Assembly (NCBI RefSeq): GCF_000764305.2
Contig: NW_025934840.1
Span: 434,001-498,000 of the forward strand
Length of the DNA: 64,000 bases
Source: Hyalella azteca
Lineage: Eukaryota > Arthropoda > Malacostraca > Amphipoda > Hyalellidae
Reading direction: 5' to 3'
Part shown: piece after piece, positions 34,940 to 47,153 of the stretch
How the letters are laid out: the number at the start of each line of letters is the position of its first letter
Position numbering within the stretch: the stretch's first letter is position 1
The notes under the pieces: model-generated
What the model was told of the DNA's origin: nothing
Databases searched by the model: none
What the model saw: the letters and a program-made list of their open reading frames with translations, nothing else
Position numbers and translations under genes: made by a program

Positions 34940-35434
34940 TGGCGTGGAGCTCACGCAGCTCGCTCAGTGTGAGGTCAAACAGCGAAGTTGGTTCCTTTTC
35001 GATGTTGAGGGCTGAGACCAGGTCGCTGAGGTCGGTTACGTTGTAGCGGCTTTCATCGTTAACCTTAATTTCATTAATACATTGATCTAATATTCTAATT
35101 CGAGTGATATATGACTTCATACGCTTTTCCATCTTTTTCCCGCCAGATTCTTTAAATGCTGACTTCTCGGAGTAAATCTTGCGTTTAGAGGACTTATTCT
35201 CGACGACTCGTCTGTGCAAACTACTGGCGAGTTTCTCACGAGCTTCTGAAACCTTCTTCTTGCTTAGCATTTCTCGCCAGCACTCGTTACTTTTCCCAGT
35301 TATTTGTTTAAGTTTCATCGTCTGATATTGTAGCTCCCTCCACCGGTCGCAATACTGGCATCTGCACATGCCATTCAATAGACCAGATAGCCTGCATCCT
35401 TCACAGTAGATCACCGTTGAATATATGTTTTCCG
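34940..35434 (-). CDS. MASSSQQ/Cys-motif family, exon 2, copy II (3' end replaced)
   Basis: Begins after a TCGTCTTTTGCAG acceptor, phase-compatible with exon 1 at 37599-37665 (intron about 2.16 kb). Nearly identical to copy I through CX2CX9CXCX2C, the basic middle and FDLTLSELRELHA. At CACGCCAA (34940) it stops matching and the frame runs into antisense of the candidate exon at 34800, ending at 34791. The breakpoint is the one at which copy I is also altered. A genuine product would have an unrelated C-terminus; loss of the normal tail suggests a pseudogene or misassembly. Confidence 0.55.
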
Positions 35435-37011
35435 CTGCAAAAGACGAAGTCACTATTAGTATTGACTCATAATAAAAAAATACACATTATTAAATCATTT
35501 ATACAACATGGGCACCGTTGAATATATGTTTTCCGCTGCAAAAGATCAAGTCACTATTAGTAAGAAATCAAAATACATGAGTGACTCGTACACAAATTAA
35601 ACAACATGCGTTTATAAGAAATCTATTAAAAACTATGTCATGAAAATACAAAGAAATAATACCAACGATTAATAAATTTGCTGAAATTATTTGCATGTAA
35701 TGGAAAATATCACGATTAGTATGAAATCAAAATACATGAGTTACTCGTACACAAATTAAACAACATGCGTTTATAAGAAATCTATTAAAAACTATGTCAT
35801 GAAAATACAAAGAAATAATACCAACGATTAATAAATTTGCTAAAATTATTTGCAAATAATGGAAAATATGATTGTTCGAAATTCAGTAGCTAAAATTTTG
35901 CGTTCACCCTGTATTCAATTCGAAGAGGAAAACATTTTACGCATTTCTAATCTATAAATTTTGACAACCGCATTTTAATGCCAAAAGGATCGGAACAATG
36001 ATGATTTAACATCATTTGAGTTATACGCATAAAGTACTTTCAAGTTTGTACAAACGTTTACATGGCTATTTGGTCGTGAGTGCAGCGATATTATCATTTC
36101 CTACGTACGAATTAACGTCCACATCCATTTTCTAATTGTAGGAGCCATAATTGGACTGATTAATTAAGTGACTGAGCAGCTGCATACGAAATAAATCAAA
36201 TAACAGAGGATTAATGCAAGATACTGAACAGCATGACTTAATGCTGGCCAGTTCTCGTCTCCTAATTTATTCTAACTCTAAGTTCTAACTATTTCTTCTC
36301 TACTAAGCTGAGGTTACATATATCAAAATTATCATTGCATTTTTATACAAGTGAATAATCATATAAGAACTTTCCAATACATGCTTACTGAATTTTATGC
36401 TATGGGCCTTCATCGCTATCACTGACAGCATTCAACATTGATATTCTTCAATATGTTATGCATTACATTATAAAAATGATTGATTAATTTTAATTAATTA
36501 ATTTAAATAAACAATTAGTTAATGTATTGATTTTTTGATGATCTCTGTCTCCACCAGCCTGATCTCTGTCAGAATAAGCAAGAGAATGCAGGCGATGGAA
36601 AAACTCAGAAGCGGATTAGTATCAATTTTACATATTAAAATAAACTTGAACCGAAATTGTGATGATTAATTTGCAAAATTACACCTTTAAAATGAGATTT
36701 TTAAGATTTATTGGCTGCGGTGACAATTCAACCGTAAAGGAATAAACTGAAGTGAATGTCGTTTAAATAACTTTAGAATCTTATAATTAAAATTTGTAAG
36801 TTCTAGGTTATAATTTGTATTTCCACGATAAAATATTCGTGGGGTAAGAGCTCATTATATCAATTGAAATGAGCTTGAACTCAAATTTTGATAAGTAATT
36901 CACAAAAAAAAACACGTTTGAAATCTCGTCTGAAACGCATTAACCTCAGTACCAGGATACTCTTTTAGCGATCAATTATTAAATTGTCACACGTTGTATG
37001 AAGGTCAACAA

Positions 37012-37149
37012 TATAACTCATTACTTATTGCAGTGAGTGACAGAGAGCGCATTTTCTCGTCCATCCGTGACGTGAAGTCACGGACGGACGTCACGGACGG
37101 ACATGACGAGCACAATAGCGCTTTTTTCCATAGATGCAAAAATGCGCTA
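37012..37149 (-). mobile_element. GTCY-core HINE/MITE-like element 3
   Basis: Reverse orientation (TATAACTCA...GCGCTA). The microsatellite is contracted and GAC-GGAC units form local inverted repeats (TGACGTGAAGTCACGGACGG). Empty sites in the copy I intron (21921-21930 and the second unit near 22105) fix the borders; flanking AA may be the target duplication. Confidence 0.87.
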
Positions 37150-37598
37150 AAAGCGCTTAGGCAGCAGAGATTTAAAAATCTAAAATTTTTAGTACTTTTT
37201 AGCACATTTTGCATGATCGTGAGATTAACACGGCACTTTAATATTAAAAGCAACTGTTACGAATTGAACACGTTTTGACCTTGATGACAAGACACGTGTG
37301 AGCTGACTAGGCAATTAATACTCCTATCAATATCAGCCAGTGGTTGAAATTGAATGCTGGTTCAATAATTCAGCCTTAAATAAGTAAAACAATGCATAAA
37401 TCAAGAAAACTCAAAGTTAATTTTTTTTAGAATGTACAGAATAGACAAAACGTGAAGTTTATTCATCACTACGAACAAAAAGTTTACTCATCACTTGAAA
37501 CCAATTCAAAGTTAAATTGCGAAATGCACAGTATAAATATTTAGGGTCTAAATTACTGTAACTATGTTCACAAGGTTTAACTGCATAACTGAACTCAC

Positions 37599-37665
37599 CA
37601 TCAAGAGTCGTTGTACAAGATGAAACATCTTCGTAATCCATTGCCTGCTGGCTGCTGCTAGCCAT
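37599..37665 (-). CDS. MASSSQQ family, exon 1, copy II
   Basis: 67-nt exon, MASSSQQAM then DYEDVSSCTTTLD, G|GTGAGTT donor, phase 1. It is closest to exon 1b of copy I. Conserved promoter directly upstream. The unspliced frame is open for another 45 codons. Confidence 0.6.
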
Positions 37666-37830
37666 TTTTTCAAGCGTACAAACAAATTATTTTCTTTAAG
37701 CTGCGAATTTTTGTGCTGCACTCACGAGCGCGTCAAGCGTCGGACTGACCGTAGGCAGGGTGCCCACAGTGACCTAAGCTAATGATATTTCCAGCAGCCT
37801 CAGGCCTAAACAATTCTGCTAAGGGGCGTG
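37666..37830 (-). promoter_or_regulatory. Conserved promoter of exon 1, copy II
   Basis: Same block as at 23134 and 46985, with TCAGTC on the minus strand at 37743-37748, about 80 nt from the ATG. Confidence 0.5.
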
Positions 37831-38622
37831 ACTTTATTTCTTTGTACGTTACTGTCTTTGTGTTCAGTGAATGTTAAGGAAACGTACAGGCGGAGCATAA
37901 AGAAAGCATAGCTGAAGATATGGAAGAGATAACCAACTTGTCGGACGATATCACAGTTTAGATTCAAGTCGTATAAATGATATCGCTGTCAGATAGACGC
38001 ATTCCTGATTGTTTTTTCTTTACACAAGTGAGAAAATTCACTATTTCATAAACATAATCATTTACCTAATCATTTACGTATTGATTTACATAATCATTTA
38101 CATATACATTTACATATTCAGTTGCATTATCATGCATAATCCGTATAATTAATTCCAATTTCGAAAGAAACAGTCCAATCATCATGTAAACAGTTCCAAT
38201 TGTTATCTCATTAGTGCAATCATTTTCAACCATTACCAATCATTCCATAATTTCCATCGTCTTTGTCAGTTAGTGTCAGATGAATGCATTCGTAATAGTT
38301 CTTCTTTCGTTCAAATGAGAAAATGTATAATTTCAGTATCATCATTTAAATAATCAACATAATCATTACCATTCTTCATTTCAAAAGTCCCAAAGTTAAC
38401 AAAAGTTAACAGTTCCAACAGTTATCTCAACATTCCAAATATTTTCATCATTACCAGCATTTGCATAAGCAGAGAATATATTTTTCTATTAATAACCAAA
38501 GTTATTCTAATTAGTATCAGCAGTTGTCGCTCCATTACATACATTAATTTTATTAGTGCCGACTGTAAAATAGTTAACGTTTAATAATAATATAACGTTT
38601 TCATCACCAACTCTTTTATATA

Positions 38623-39000
38623 CAGGGTGAACCAGAATTAACTGACCCTTTTAATTTGTTAATAAATAAAAAAACTAACAACATTATGAAGTTGAAACTT
38701 GTTTTATTTAAAAGAAGAACATTTTTATGGTAATATTGTATCCTAGTTGAAATATTGTATCCTATTACAATATTTTATTATTGTATTAGTTAAAATATTT
38801 ATTATGTATTAATAATATGTATTAGTTAAAATATTGTATGTAATATTGTATCCTAGTTAGTTATTGTATCCTAAAAACTAGGATACAATAATACCATAAA
38901 AATGTTCTTCTTTTAAACAAAACAAGTTTCAACTTTATAACGTTCTTAGTTTTTTATTTATTAACAAATTAAAAGGGTCAGTTTATTCTAGTTCACCCTG
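38623..39000. mobile_element. Long-TIR MITE (CAGGGTGAAC), 378 bp
   Basis: Ends CAGGGTGAAC / GTTCACCCTG with terminal inverted repeats of about 125 bp and an AT-rich centre, flanked by TA or TATA on both sides. The paralogue at 24082-24098 is empty. TA target and foldback structure fit a Tc1/mariner-derived MITE. A similar short end, CAGGGTGACAC, is seen near 4279. Confidence 0.93.
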
Positions 39001-39756
39001 TATAACAAACGTCAGCGTTGTTCCCTACAGTTAAGATTCTCACGATCGTAAGCCAAAAGCTATGAAGAGGTTGTCGATGCCGGGTAAGAGATTTGCCTGA
39101 AATGTTATAGGAATAGCATAAATGTTTGGTAATTCGACGCTTGTTTAATCGTTCATTAATCACGCGCAAGCTCTCATTAGATTAAAAATTTATCTCCTTG
39201 AAGCTGCTTGGAAAATGAACGGGCGTTTGTTAAAGCATTAGTCAATTACTTTGAAAATATTCCTAATTATATTGAGTGATGATTGATTTTGTTTCCAAGA
39301 TATACCATCGAGAAAATTTTATTGTGTATCTAAGATTCATATCAATTGAATTTTCACTGATTAGTCCTGTTCTTCTTCGGTAAATTTTTTTCAAATTCAC
39401 ATCCCACATTTAAGCTTCAAAAGAAATATATTTCTTTCATTCCCTCTGTGTTATTTTGGAAATATATTATCTCCATTATGAGACATGACATGAATGACAC
39501 TAACATTTTAGTCCAATGGCCAAAACTGAAACAGAATACGATATTAACATCAATGTAGTTTACCAGATTTTTTAAAAATTCGACTCTTACATTTTCATAA
39601 CAATCGAGACACTTGCTATCTATCGTTGCAGTATCGCTATTTCCATTTGTCTTTTGTTAATGCGTTTCATTGAATATTTATCGTTATTTGTGTCTAGCAA
39701 TAAATCACATGTGCATATCCAGATGCAGTCGAATTTTTGAGAAACGTCTCTGTTTT

Positions 39757-39990
39757 TTTTTGTTAACAATAGGCATACGACAAATAAATAGGCATGCGCG
39801 AGGTCATGTGTCTTTGAAATGCACGTGCACAAAAAAAAGATTTTTATGTTAACAACAGGCATATAACAAATAAATTTTGAAATGCACGTGCACAAAAAAG
39901 TTTTTTTTGTTGACAATAGGCATACGACAAATAAATAGGCATGCGAGAGGTCATATGTCTTTGAAAAGCACGTACATAAAAAACTCTTAA
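39757..39990. repeat. Imperfect tandem repeat with AATAGGCATACGACAAATAA
   Basis: About three units of 60-85 bp with TGTTAACAATAGGCAT and GAAATGCACGTGCAC; copy I has one unit near 25255-25320. No gene. Confidence 0.75.
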
Positions 39991-40907
39991 GGCTATTGTT
40001 CAGGCGTGTCCGCAGGGATGGGCTGAGAGATCGTAGCTCAAGTCAAACGATCTCTTAAACTGAACGAGCGTTACCATTTTTTTCCATGTACCTCATCACT
40101 CGTCAACGTTAGTTATTTGATAAGAGATCTGGTACACACTTTACCAAATGTCTGATTAGAATATGAAATAGACAATGAATATAAAAAAATATAATATAAA
40201 ATAATATTTTAAATTTTATTTTATAATAGAATATAAAATTCATAATGATGAGAATATAAATTTCAGGCATAAGAATATGGCCGGAAAAAGTGTCCATGTC
40301 TGGAGCAGTGTAATCCGTTGATAAATTATTTCAGATTTTAAAGTGTTTTCATCAAGTTATGCGAGGAGCCCACACTCCGATCTTCCTTATCTGATTTTCT
40401 TGTTTACAATTTTCTTCAATTAATCAATCCAAGAAGCACTTAACAAGGTTGTCAGAATAATAACATTTGCCTAGAGTAGATCAGATTGCCTAAATGTTCA
40501 CTATCAGCATTTGTTCTTATATAGACTTCGAACAATGTGATGCATTAAGTGGCTTTTAAAACTTCATCAATTTATACGAGGAACCCACACTCCAATCTTC
40601 CATATCTAATTTTGCAAATTAAAATTTTCTTGTTTACAACTTATAAATAAAAAATAAATAAATATAATAAATAAAATATAAATAAATTATAATATATAAT
40701 TTATTATAAATAAATTTTCTTGTTTACAACTTTCTTTCAATTAATCAAAAGTCGCATTCAGACTCAACAGATCAGTCTGCCTAAAAGATCACTATCAGCA
40801 TTTGTTCATATATAGACGTCGAACAATGTGATGCATTAAGTGGCTTTTAAAACTTCTAGCGAAGATATTTACACTGATGTTATGTATGAATAACAAATCT
40901 ATTTTTA

Positions 40908-41121
40908 TTACTTCCGACTATCTTGTCCGTTCATAATACCGACAAACAAGATCAAGCCTCTAGGGTAGCTGGAAGTCTCGGGTCCAAACAAGATATGCTT
41001 TAAAAAATGCGTGGGCAGGTCACGTACATAGTATTCGTCACGCTGATTAATAGGCCTGTGAATTATCCTATTATTTACAATTCTGACAGCTGCGCTGATG
41101 AAGGGAGCAACCTTTCTTTGC
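40908..41121 (-). CDS. Second exon family, most complete member (candidate terminal exon)
   Basis: Read on the minus strand, a TATTTTTTGTAG acceptor precedes a 214-nt open exon to a TAA at 40908-40910. It starts QRKVAPFISAAVRIVNN and ends ILFGPETSSYPRGLILFVGI then MNGQDSRK. The same frame and stop are preserved without indels over the last 96 bp in the diverged copy at 52837-52974. Upstream exons are not found; the open frame also continues to 41321 without the acceptor. Product unknown; it could be an element remnant. Confidence 0.4.
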
Positions 41122-41389
41122 CTACAAAAAATACAAAAGTCTTTCGTATACATGTTTATTCTGCGAATTTTTCGTGTAACTTCACAGGGTAAAACTAACC
41201 TTGAAATAATAGAACAACAATTAAAGATGAGGCGAACAGGCTCAGTCGCATTTGAAATTCCAATTAGCACAAAATAACTACAGTAATCGGCCATGCAGAC
41301 CAAAATTAATAATATCGTCACATTTGATTTTTGATACCGAAGCTGGGCAGCTCACACCTACAACGTTGTGAAGACAAAGCCACTATTTC

Positions 41390-41810
41390 ACTCTACCAAG
41401 TCACTCTTAACGTCTACCAATTACAATTCATCACAAACAATTACCGCTTATAGCCGCCCAATTACCACTATTCGCTACCCAATTACCACTTTCTGCCAAC
41501 CAAAAACCACTATTCGCTACCCAACTAAGACACTCTGCCAATTACCACTTTTAGTAACCGAATTAACACTCACTCCCACTCAATGACCACTCTTAGCCAC
41601 CCATTTACCACTCACCGCCACCCAATTACCACTCGTTGCCACCCAATTCTCAGTCGCCATAACAAAACTACCGCTGCTAATCTCTCAAATACCCAACACA
41701 AAGATCTTATTTATACTAACATTCACGCAGTTGCTACTCACCGTCTCAAAATTCACTCTGACAATCATAAAATTCTCAATCATCCAAAAACTACACTTAC
41801 TCTACCCGTT
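41390..41810. repeat. CAATTACCACTC tandem repeat (copy II)
   Basis: Counterpart of 26360-26835 with the same degenerate 18-21-bp units. Confidence 0.87.
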
Positions 41811-42103
41811 TGAAATGTCTACTCGGCTTCATCTTATTCAGACAGATATTCAGTTATATTACAAACGAAGCCCTCCTATAAATCTTTTTACCTAGCAATA
41901 TTGCTCAAGTTTTTTGGTCATGCTTAGCTAGGACCTCGTTTTATTTATGCTGAAAAAATATAATTATACAAATTGATTATTTATTTGTTCAAGAGACGAG
42001 TTATGGAAAGATCGGGTTTGATTAGATGGAAAAGGCTGGATCCCTTGTGAATCAAGTCACGAAAAACAGAAGAATCGGCAAAAGGTCATGGGGCTATTAC
42101 TTC

Positions 42104-42104
42104 N
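42104..42104. other. Single N (assembly join)
   Basis: Separates non-repetitive sequence 42000-42103 from a 63-bp array. Confidence 0.85.
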
Positions 42105-42681
42105 GACGAGATCACACGTCGCTGTATGCAGCGAGATTTGTTACCGGCGGTCTCGTCACGACGAAGAGACGAGATCACACGTCGCTGTATGTAGCGAGAT
42201 TTGTTACCGGCGGTCTCGTCACGACGAAGAGACGAGATCACACGTCGCTGTATGCAGCGAGATTTGTTACCGGCGGTCTCGTCACGACGAAGAGACGAGA
42301 TCACACGTCGCTGTATGTAGCGAGATTTGTTACCGGCGGTCTCGTCACGACGAAGAGACGAGATCACACGTCGCTGTATGCAGCGAGATTTGTTACCGGC
42401 GGTCTCGTCACGACGAAGAGACGAGATCACACGTCGCTGTATGTAGCGAGATTTGTTACCGGCGGTCTCGTCACGACGAAGAGACGAGATCACACGTCGC
42501 TGTATGCAGCGAGATTTGTTACCGGCGGTCTCGTCACGACGAAGAGACGAGATCACACGTCGCTGTATGTAGCGAGATTTGTTACCGGCGGTCTCGTCAC
42601 GACGAAGAGACGAGATCACACGTCGCTGTATGCAGCGAGATTTGTTACCGGCGGTCTCGTCACGACGAAGAGACGAGATCT
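42105..42681. repeat. 63-bp satellite array 2, alternating units
   Basis: About nine units in which TATGCAGC and TATGTAGC alternate strictly (five C, four T), giving a 126-bp higher-order repeat. Array 1 does not alternate. It ends at the X block junction. Confidence 0.96.
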
Positions 42682-44860
42682 CATAGTGACAACGAAGCGT
42701 CTATATGTGCATCGCTGAACGCGTTAACAGAAGCTGCGTGAACTTATATGCACGGCAGTGAATATATTCAGTATTATCATAAGGGAATAAATAAATATAG
42801 TGATGTTTAACATAACAGCAAATGAAATTCCCACGACGATGTTTTGTTAATAATCTCAACTTATGCGTCGATCACAAATAATATGATTATTGTAGTTCAA
42901 TATGTGCAAGAACGCTTTTAGTATGAGAGAATATTTATGATAATAATTTATAATAATTATAATATTCAAATATCATCACTTATATAATCAGCACATTACA
43001 TTTTAATGTTCAAATCAACAATTCTAAAATCTATCCCGTCAGACTAAACATTTTCATTATTACCATCATTAGCATCAGCAGAGTCTATATTTTTCTGCTA
43101 AAATAAGCCCAACGTTCTTCTAACTAGTATCAGCAATTTCTTCCTCTCCATTAAAAATATTAATGTAATCAGATCGGACTGTATATTATTAACAATCTTT
43201 TCAACTCCGACTGTACAATAATTGTGATTAAGTTTCCAACTCCTGTATAATAAGCGCCAGCAATATTTTTCTACTTGAATTTTCAAGATCATTATCGCAA
43301 GCCGGTTAAAGTAAGAACTATTCTTGAGATATGTTTGAATTTCTAAATATTCTTCGAAATTCCTGGTATGATTTATCAATAATCAATTTTGCATAAACAT
43401 TTTATTGCTTTTGACAAACTCATCTAATTGAAGCTCTTTGGAAAATAAACGGACGTTTGTTAAAGCATTAGTATATAAGGTTCTATTATTGAAATATACA
43501 TTATTATCTCATAATTGAAAATTTAAAGCCGAGCCATCAATGAACCTTGTTTTTGATGATTAATTCTGTCAATAATAAGCGACGCCTCTCATTTACACAC
43601 CAATAAATGTCGGCATCAATAAATGTTAACCTCCTTCCGGCTATAAAATTTTACAGTTTAATTGTCTTGCGACGGTTGAGGGACCAATGTGAAGATATTT
43701 ACATGTGCATAAGGTCTAAATTACATACAATAAAACTAATTTCAATGCATCTACTTTAATGTTTCATTATTGCCGTGTTGTCTATATTTTTCTTTGCTTT
43801 TATTTCATTTTTAATTTTGTCTGAATTACTTACAGTAAAATAAATTTTACTGCAGTTATTTTAATAATGTTTCATTCGTGCCGTAGTGTCTATATTTTTC
43901 ATTGTTTTGATTTTATTTTCATTTTTTATTTTTCGAATTATTTCAGCCCCAAAACGTGCGATTTTGGTCTAATGATGACAAGCAAAAATAAGTGCAGTGA
44001 AATCAATAATGTAATTAATGAAACATGCAGGAGTTCGATATATCCTTAATTTAAATATTAAATAAGTTTCAACTTGAGCATACTGTTAGGATAATGCACA
44101 ATTTTAATCAGGTTAAAAAACTTTGCGAAAATATTTGTATTTTTATTACAAAATCTTAGGCAACTGCATGGTTCTCAAATTTTTAATGGCTATTTATTAG
44201 TTTAATTTTTTATCTCACAATCGATTACGTCATTTAATAAATTAATTGCAGGTGAATTGAAGAATTTCTCCCCTTCGTCTGCATGTTCAAGTTTAATAAA
44301 AAAAATGTAATATTTAATGACGTGATATTGCTTCGTTTGTGCAATTCCGAAATTTTGTTGTCTATATATGAAGTAGAAAAATATTGACATTACGATTAAA
44401 AAGCTAACACAGACACAATGTACTTCAAATTTATCGTGTTTCATGCATCGTCTTATATACCAGATTTATAACTCCACTTCCTGCAGTAATTGTAAATTGT
44501 TATAATTAAAGTGTATACCAATTTACCGACGACGTATCGCCATTTTTTTTAGATTCGTGTTCTGTTCATTTATTTTATAGAATATACATCGGTATTTTCG
44601 TCCAATTTTTTAACAAAAAAAACTAAAGTTTTTAAAAAGCTTTTCTATGCTTTTAAAAAATGAGCATGCGACAGGTCAGTCCTTAAAAAAACATTTTAAA
44701 AACAGGTGCATAAAAAATCGGTTAATGCCCTTGTCCCGGCAAATCCACTGGGATCGGAGAGTTGAGGCGTTTAAGATTTCCGAAGTATAGTTAGCGTTTT
44801 TTTTCATGTGTTGTGTGTGGGAATGTAAGCTTCATGGTGATATTCTCACATAGAGTACAG
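42682..44860. repeat. X block, copy 3
   Basis: Third copy of the AT-rich block; 43800-43970 contains a local duplication of the ATGTTTCATT...GCCGT segment. No gene seen. Confidence 0.8.
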
Positions 44861-45378
44861 AAATGCTTCAGAAATGCTAATTTTAAGACTTTTTTTCTAG
44901 CGTTTTTTTCCTAGCGTTCACACAGACTATAGCGTTTTTTTTCATGTGGGGTGTGTGGGAATGTAAGCTTTATGGTGATATTCTCGGTAATTTTGTTCTC
45001 TGATTTTTATGACTTTTTGGTAAAATTTACGAACTTGAGAATATGAACCGCGGCCCTAAGACAAAGAAATGAAAAATTTTCACCTCCATGAAGCCTGACC
45101 ATTAATTATGAAATAATTTTCCCTTTTAAAATACCTTTACCAAGTTTGCAAGGACCAGCGTTCCGATTTTCCAAAACTCATTATCTTCATTAACATTTTT
45201 TGTCAGTAATTAAACGAACAAGAACCTGATAGCAAGTTTATTATAAAGATCAAAATAATATTAAAAATAAGCAGGTCCTTTTACCCTTAACCGAATTCTG
45301 TGCTATATGAATTTAATTCGCGATTTCTTATGGTGTTCCTTTTTTTGGAGTTCAGTAAAACGCACCAATCAATTTTCA

Positions 45379-45595
45379 TTACTTCCGACTATCTTGTCCG
45401 TTCATAATACCGACAAACAAGATCAAACCTCTAGGGTAGCTGGAAGTCTCGGGTCCAAAAAGGATATATGCTTAAAAAAAGGCCTGGGCTGGTCACGTAC
45501 AAAGTATTCGTCACGCTGATTAATAGATCTGTGAAATATCCTATTATTTAAAATTCTGACAGCTCCGCTGATGAAGAGTGCAACCTTTCTTTGTG
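45379..45595 (-). pseudogene. Second exon family, frameshifted copy
   Basis: Aligns with 40908-41121 including GGACCCGAGACTTCCAGC, but small indels near 45465 shift the frame and the acceptor is lost. The neighbouring CACCAC array (45780-45880) is truncated by element 4. Confidence 0.5.
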
Positions 45596-45898
45596 TTCAA
45601 AAATTCATGCATACTGATACATGTTTTATATGAAATATTTTCCTCTACCTTTGGAGAGTAGAACAAACCTTGAAAGAAAATAACAACAAATTAATGAAGC
45701 CATACTTGCATTTGTAATTAAAATTAGCACAAAACAACCACAGTAATCGGCCATGTAGACCAGAAAACATCGTCACGCTTGACTTGACTGCACCACCACC
45801 ATTTCATGCTTCCAAGTCACCACTCAACGTCACCAACTTACAAATCACCACAAACAGTTACCTCCGATTTCGGCTCACCACAGCCTATTATAAAAAAA

Positions 45899-46062
45899 TA
45901 TAACTCAGTACTCACTGCAGTGAGTGACAGAGAGCGCATTTTCTCGTCGACGAAAACGTGAAGTCACGGACAGACGGACAGACAGACGGATGGACGGACG
46001 GAAGGACGGACGGACATGACGAGCACAATAGCGCCTTTTTTCATAAATGAGAATATGCGCTA
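45899..46062 (-). mobile_element. GTCY-core HINE/MITE-like element 4
   Basis: Reverse orientation, TATAACTCAG, ACTCACTGCAGTGAGT, GCGCATTTTCTC, GGAC/AGAC core, ends near ATATGCGCTA. It sits at the direct/inverted boundary of module copy III. Confidence 0.9.
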
Positions 46063-46984
46063 GAAATTGATAGCCAATTAAAATTTTTAGGAAAATATAT
46101 TGCCTCTTTATCCATAAATGTTGGAAATGGAACTAAAAATGTAGTAAGTACGAAGAAAAACGTTTGATATGTAAGAAGAAGAAAAGTTTTTCTAGTAAGA
46201 AAACGTTGAGGCTGAATGGTGGTGTAAATAATAAATATAAATCAATAATATAATAATAAATATAAAAAAATATAAATGATATATATTTATATATGATATT
46301 ATATATAAATGTATAAATAAAAATGAATATAAATTAGAAATGTAGACTCTGTTTATTCTAATGTCGGCAATGATTAAAATGTCTGCACTGATGAGGAAAC
46401 TGTTGAAACTGATTATATGAATGCTGAGACTGTTGATATGGCAGTTGGTAATGATCATGCTGATTATACAGATGATGATACTGATATTATGAATTTTCTT
46501 ATTTGAATGAAGGAAGAACAATCAGGGATGCATATCAAACATTAATGTCAATAGAGATAATGAAAATGATCAAATGATTGGTAAAGATTGGTAATAGCGA
46601 AAATGTTTGCACTAATGATGTAACTATTTATTGGAACTGTTCACACGAATGATTGGACTGTTTCTATTAAGATTGGAATTGATTATACGGATTATGAATA
46701 ATTATATAAATGATCATTTAAATGATTATGTAAATGAATATTTAAATGATTAAGAAAATGATTATGTTACTAATATCATGAATTTTCTCACATTTGTGAA
46801 GAAAATACAATAATATATGCATCTATCTGATAGCGATATCATTTATACAAATCGAATCTAAACTGTGAGATCGTCCGACAAGTTGGTTATCTCATCCATC
46901 TCTTCAGCTATGCTTTCTTTATGCTCAGCCTAGAAGTTTCCTTAACATTCACTCGACACAAAGACAGTAACGTACAAAGAAATA

Positions 46985-47153
46985 AAGTCACGCCCCTTAG
47001 CAGAATTGTTTAGGCCTGAGGCTGCTGGAAATATCATTAGCTTAGGTCACTGTGGGCACCCTGCCTACGGTCAGTCCGACGCTTGACGCGCTCGTGAGTG
47101 CAGCACAAAAATTCGCAGCTTAAAGAAAATAATTTGTTTGTACGCTTGAAAAA
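46985..47153 (+). promoter_or_regulatory. Conserved promoter of exon 1, copy III
   Basis: About 165 bp almost identical to the other promoters, with TCAGTC at 47071-47076 giving a predicted start near 47073 and an 80-nt leader. No TATA box seen. Confidence 0.52.

Larger units (their letters stand above)
30104..45010. repeat. Large module, copy II (direct)
   Basis: Repeats the order of copy I, with an additional 63-bp array and X block inserted between the 3' fragment of one gene copy (31731-32013) and exon 2 of the next (34940). Contains the elements at 37012 and 38623 that copy I lacks. Confidence 0.82.

Noticed and set aside
42026..42741. Similar 21-residue-repeat frames
   Set aside because: Same satellite and another N; nothing in the flanks supports a gene.
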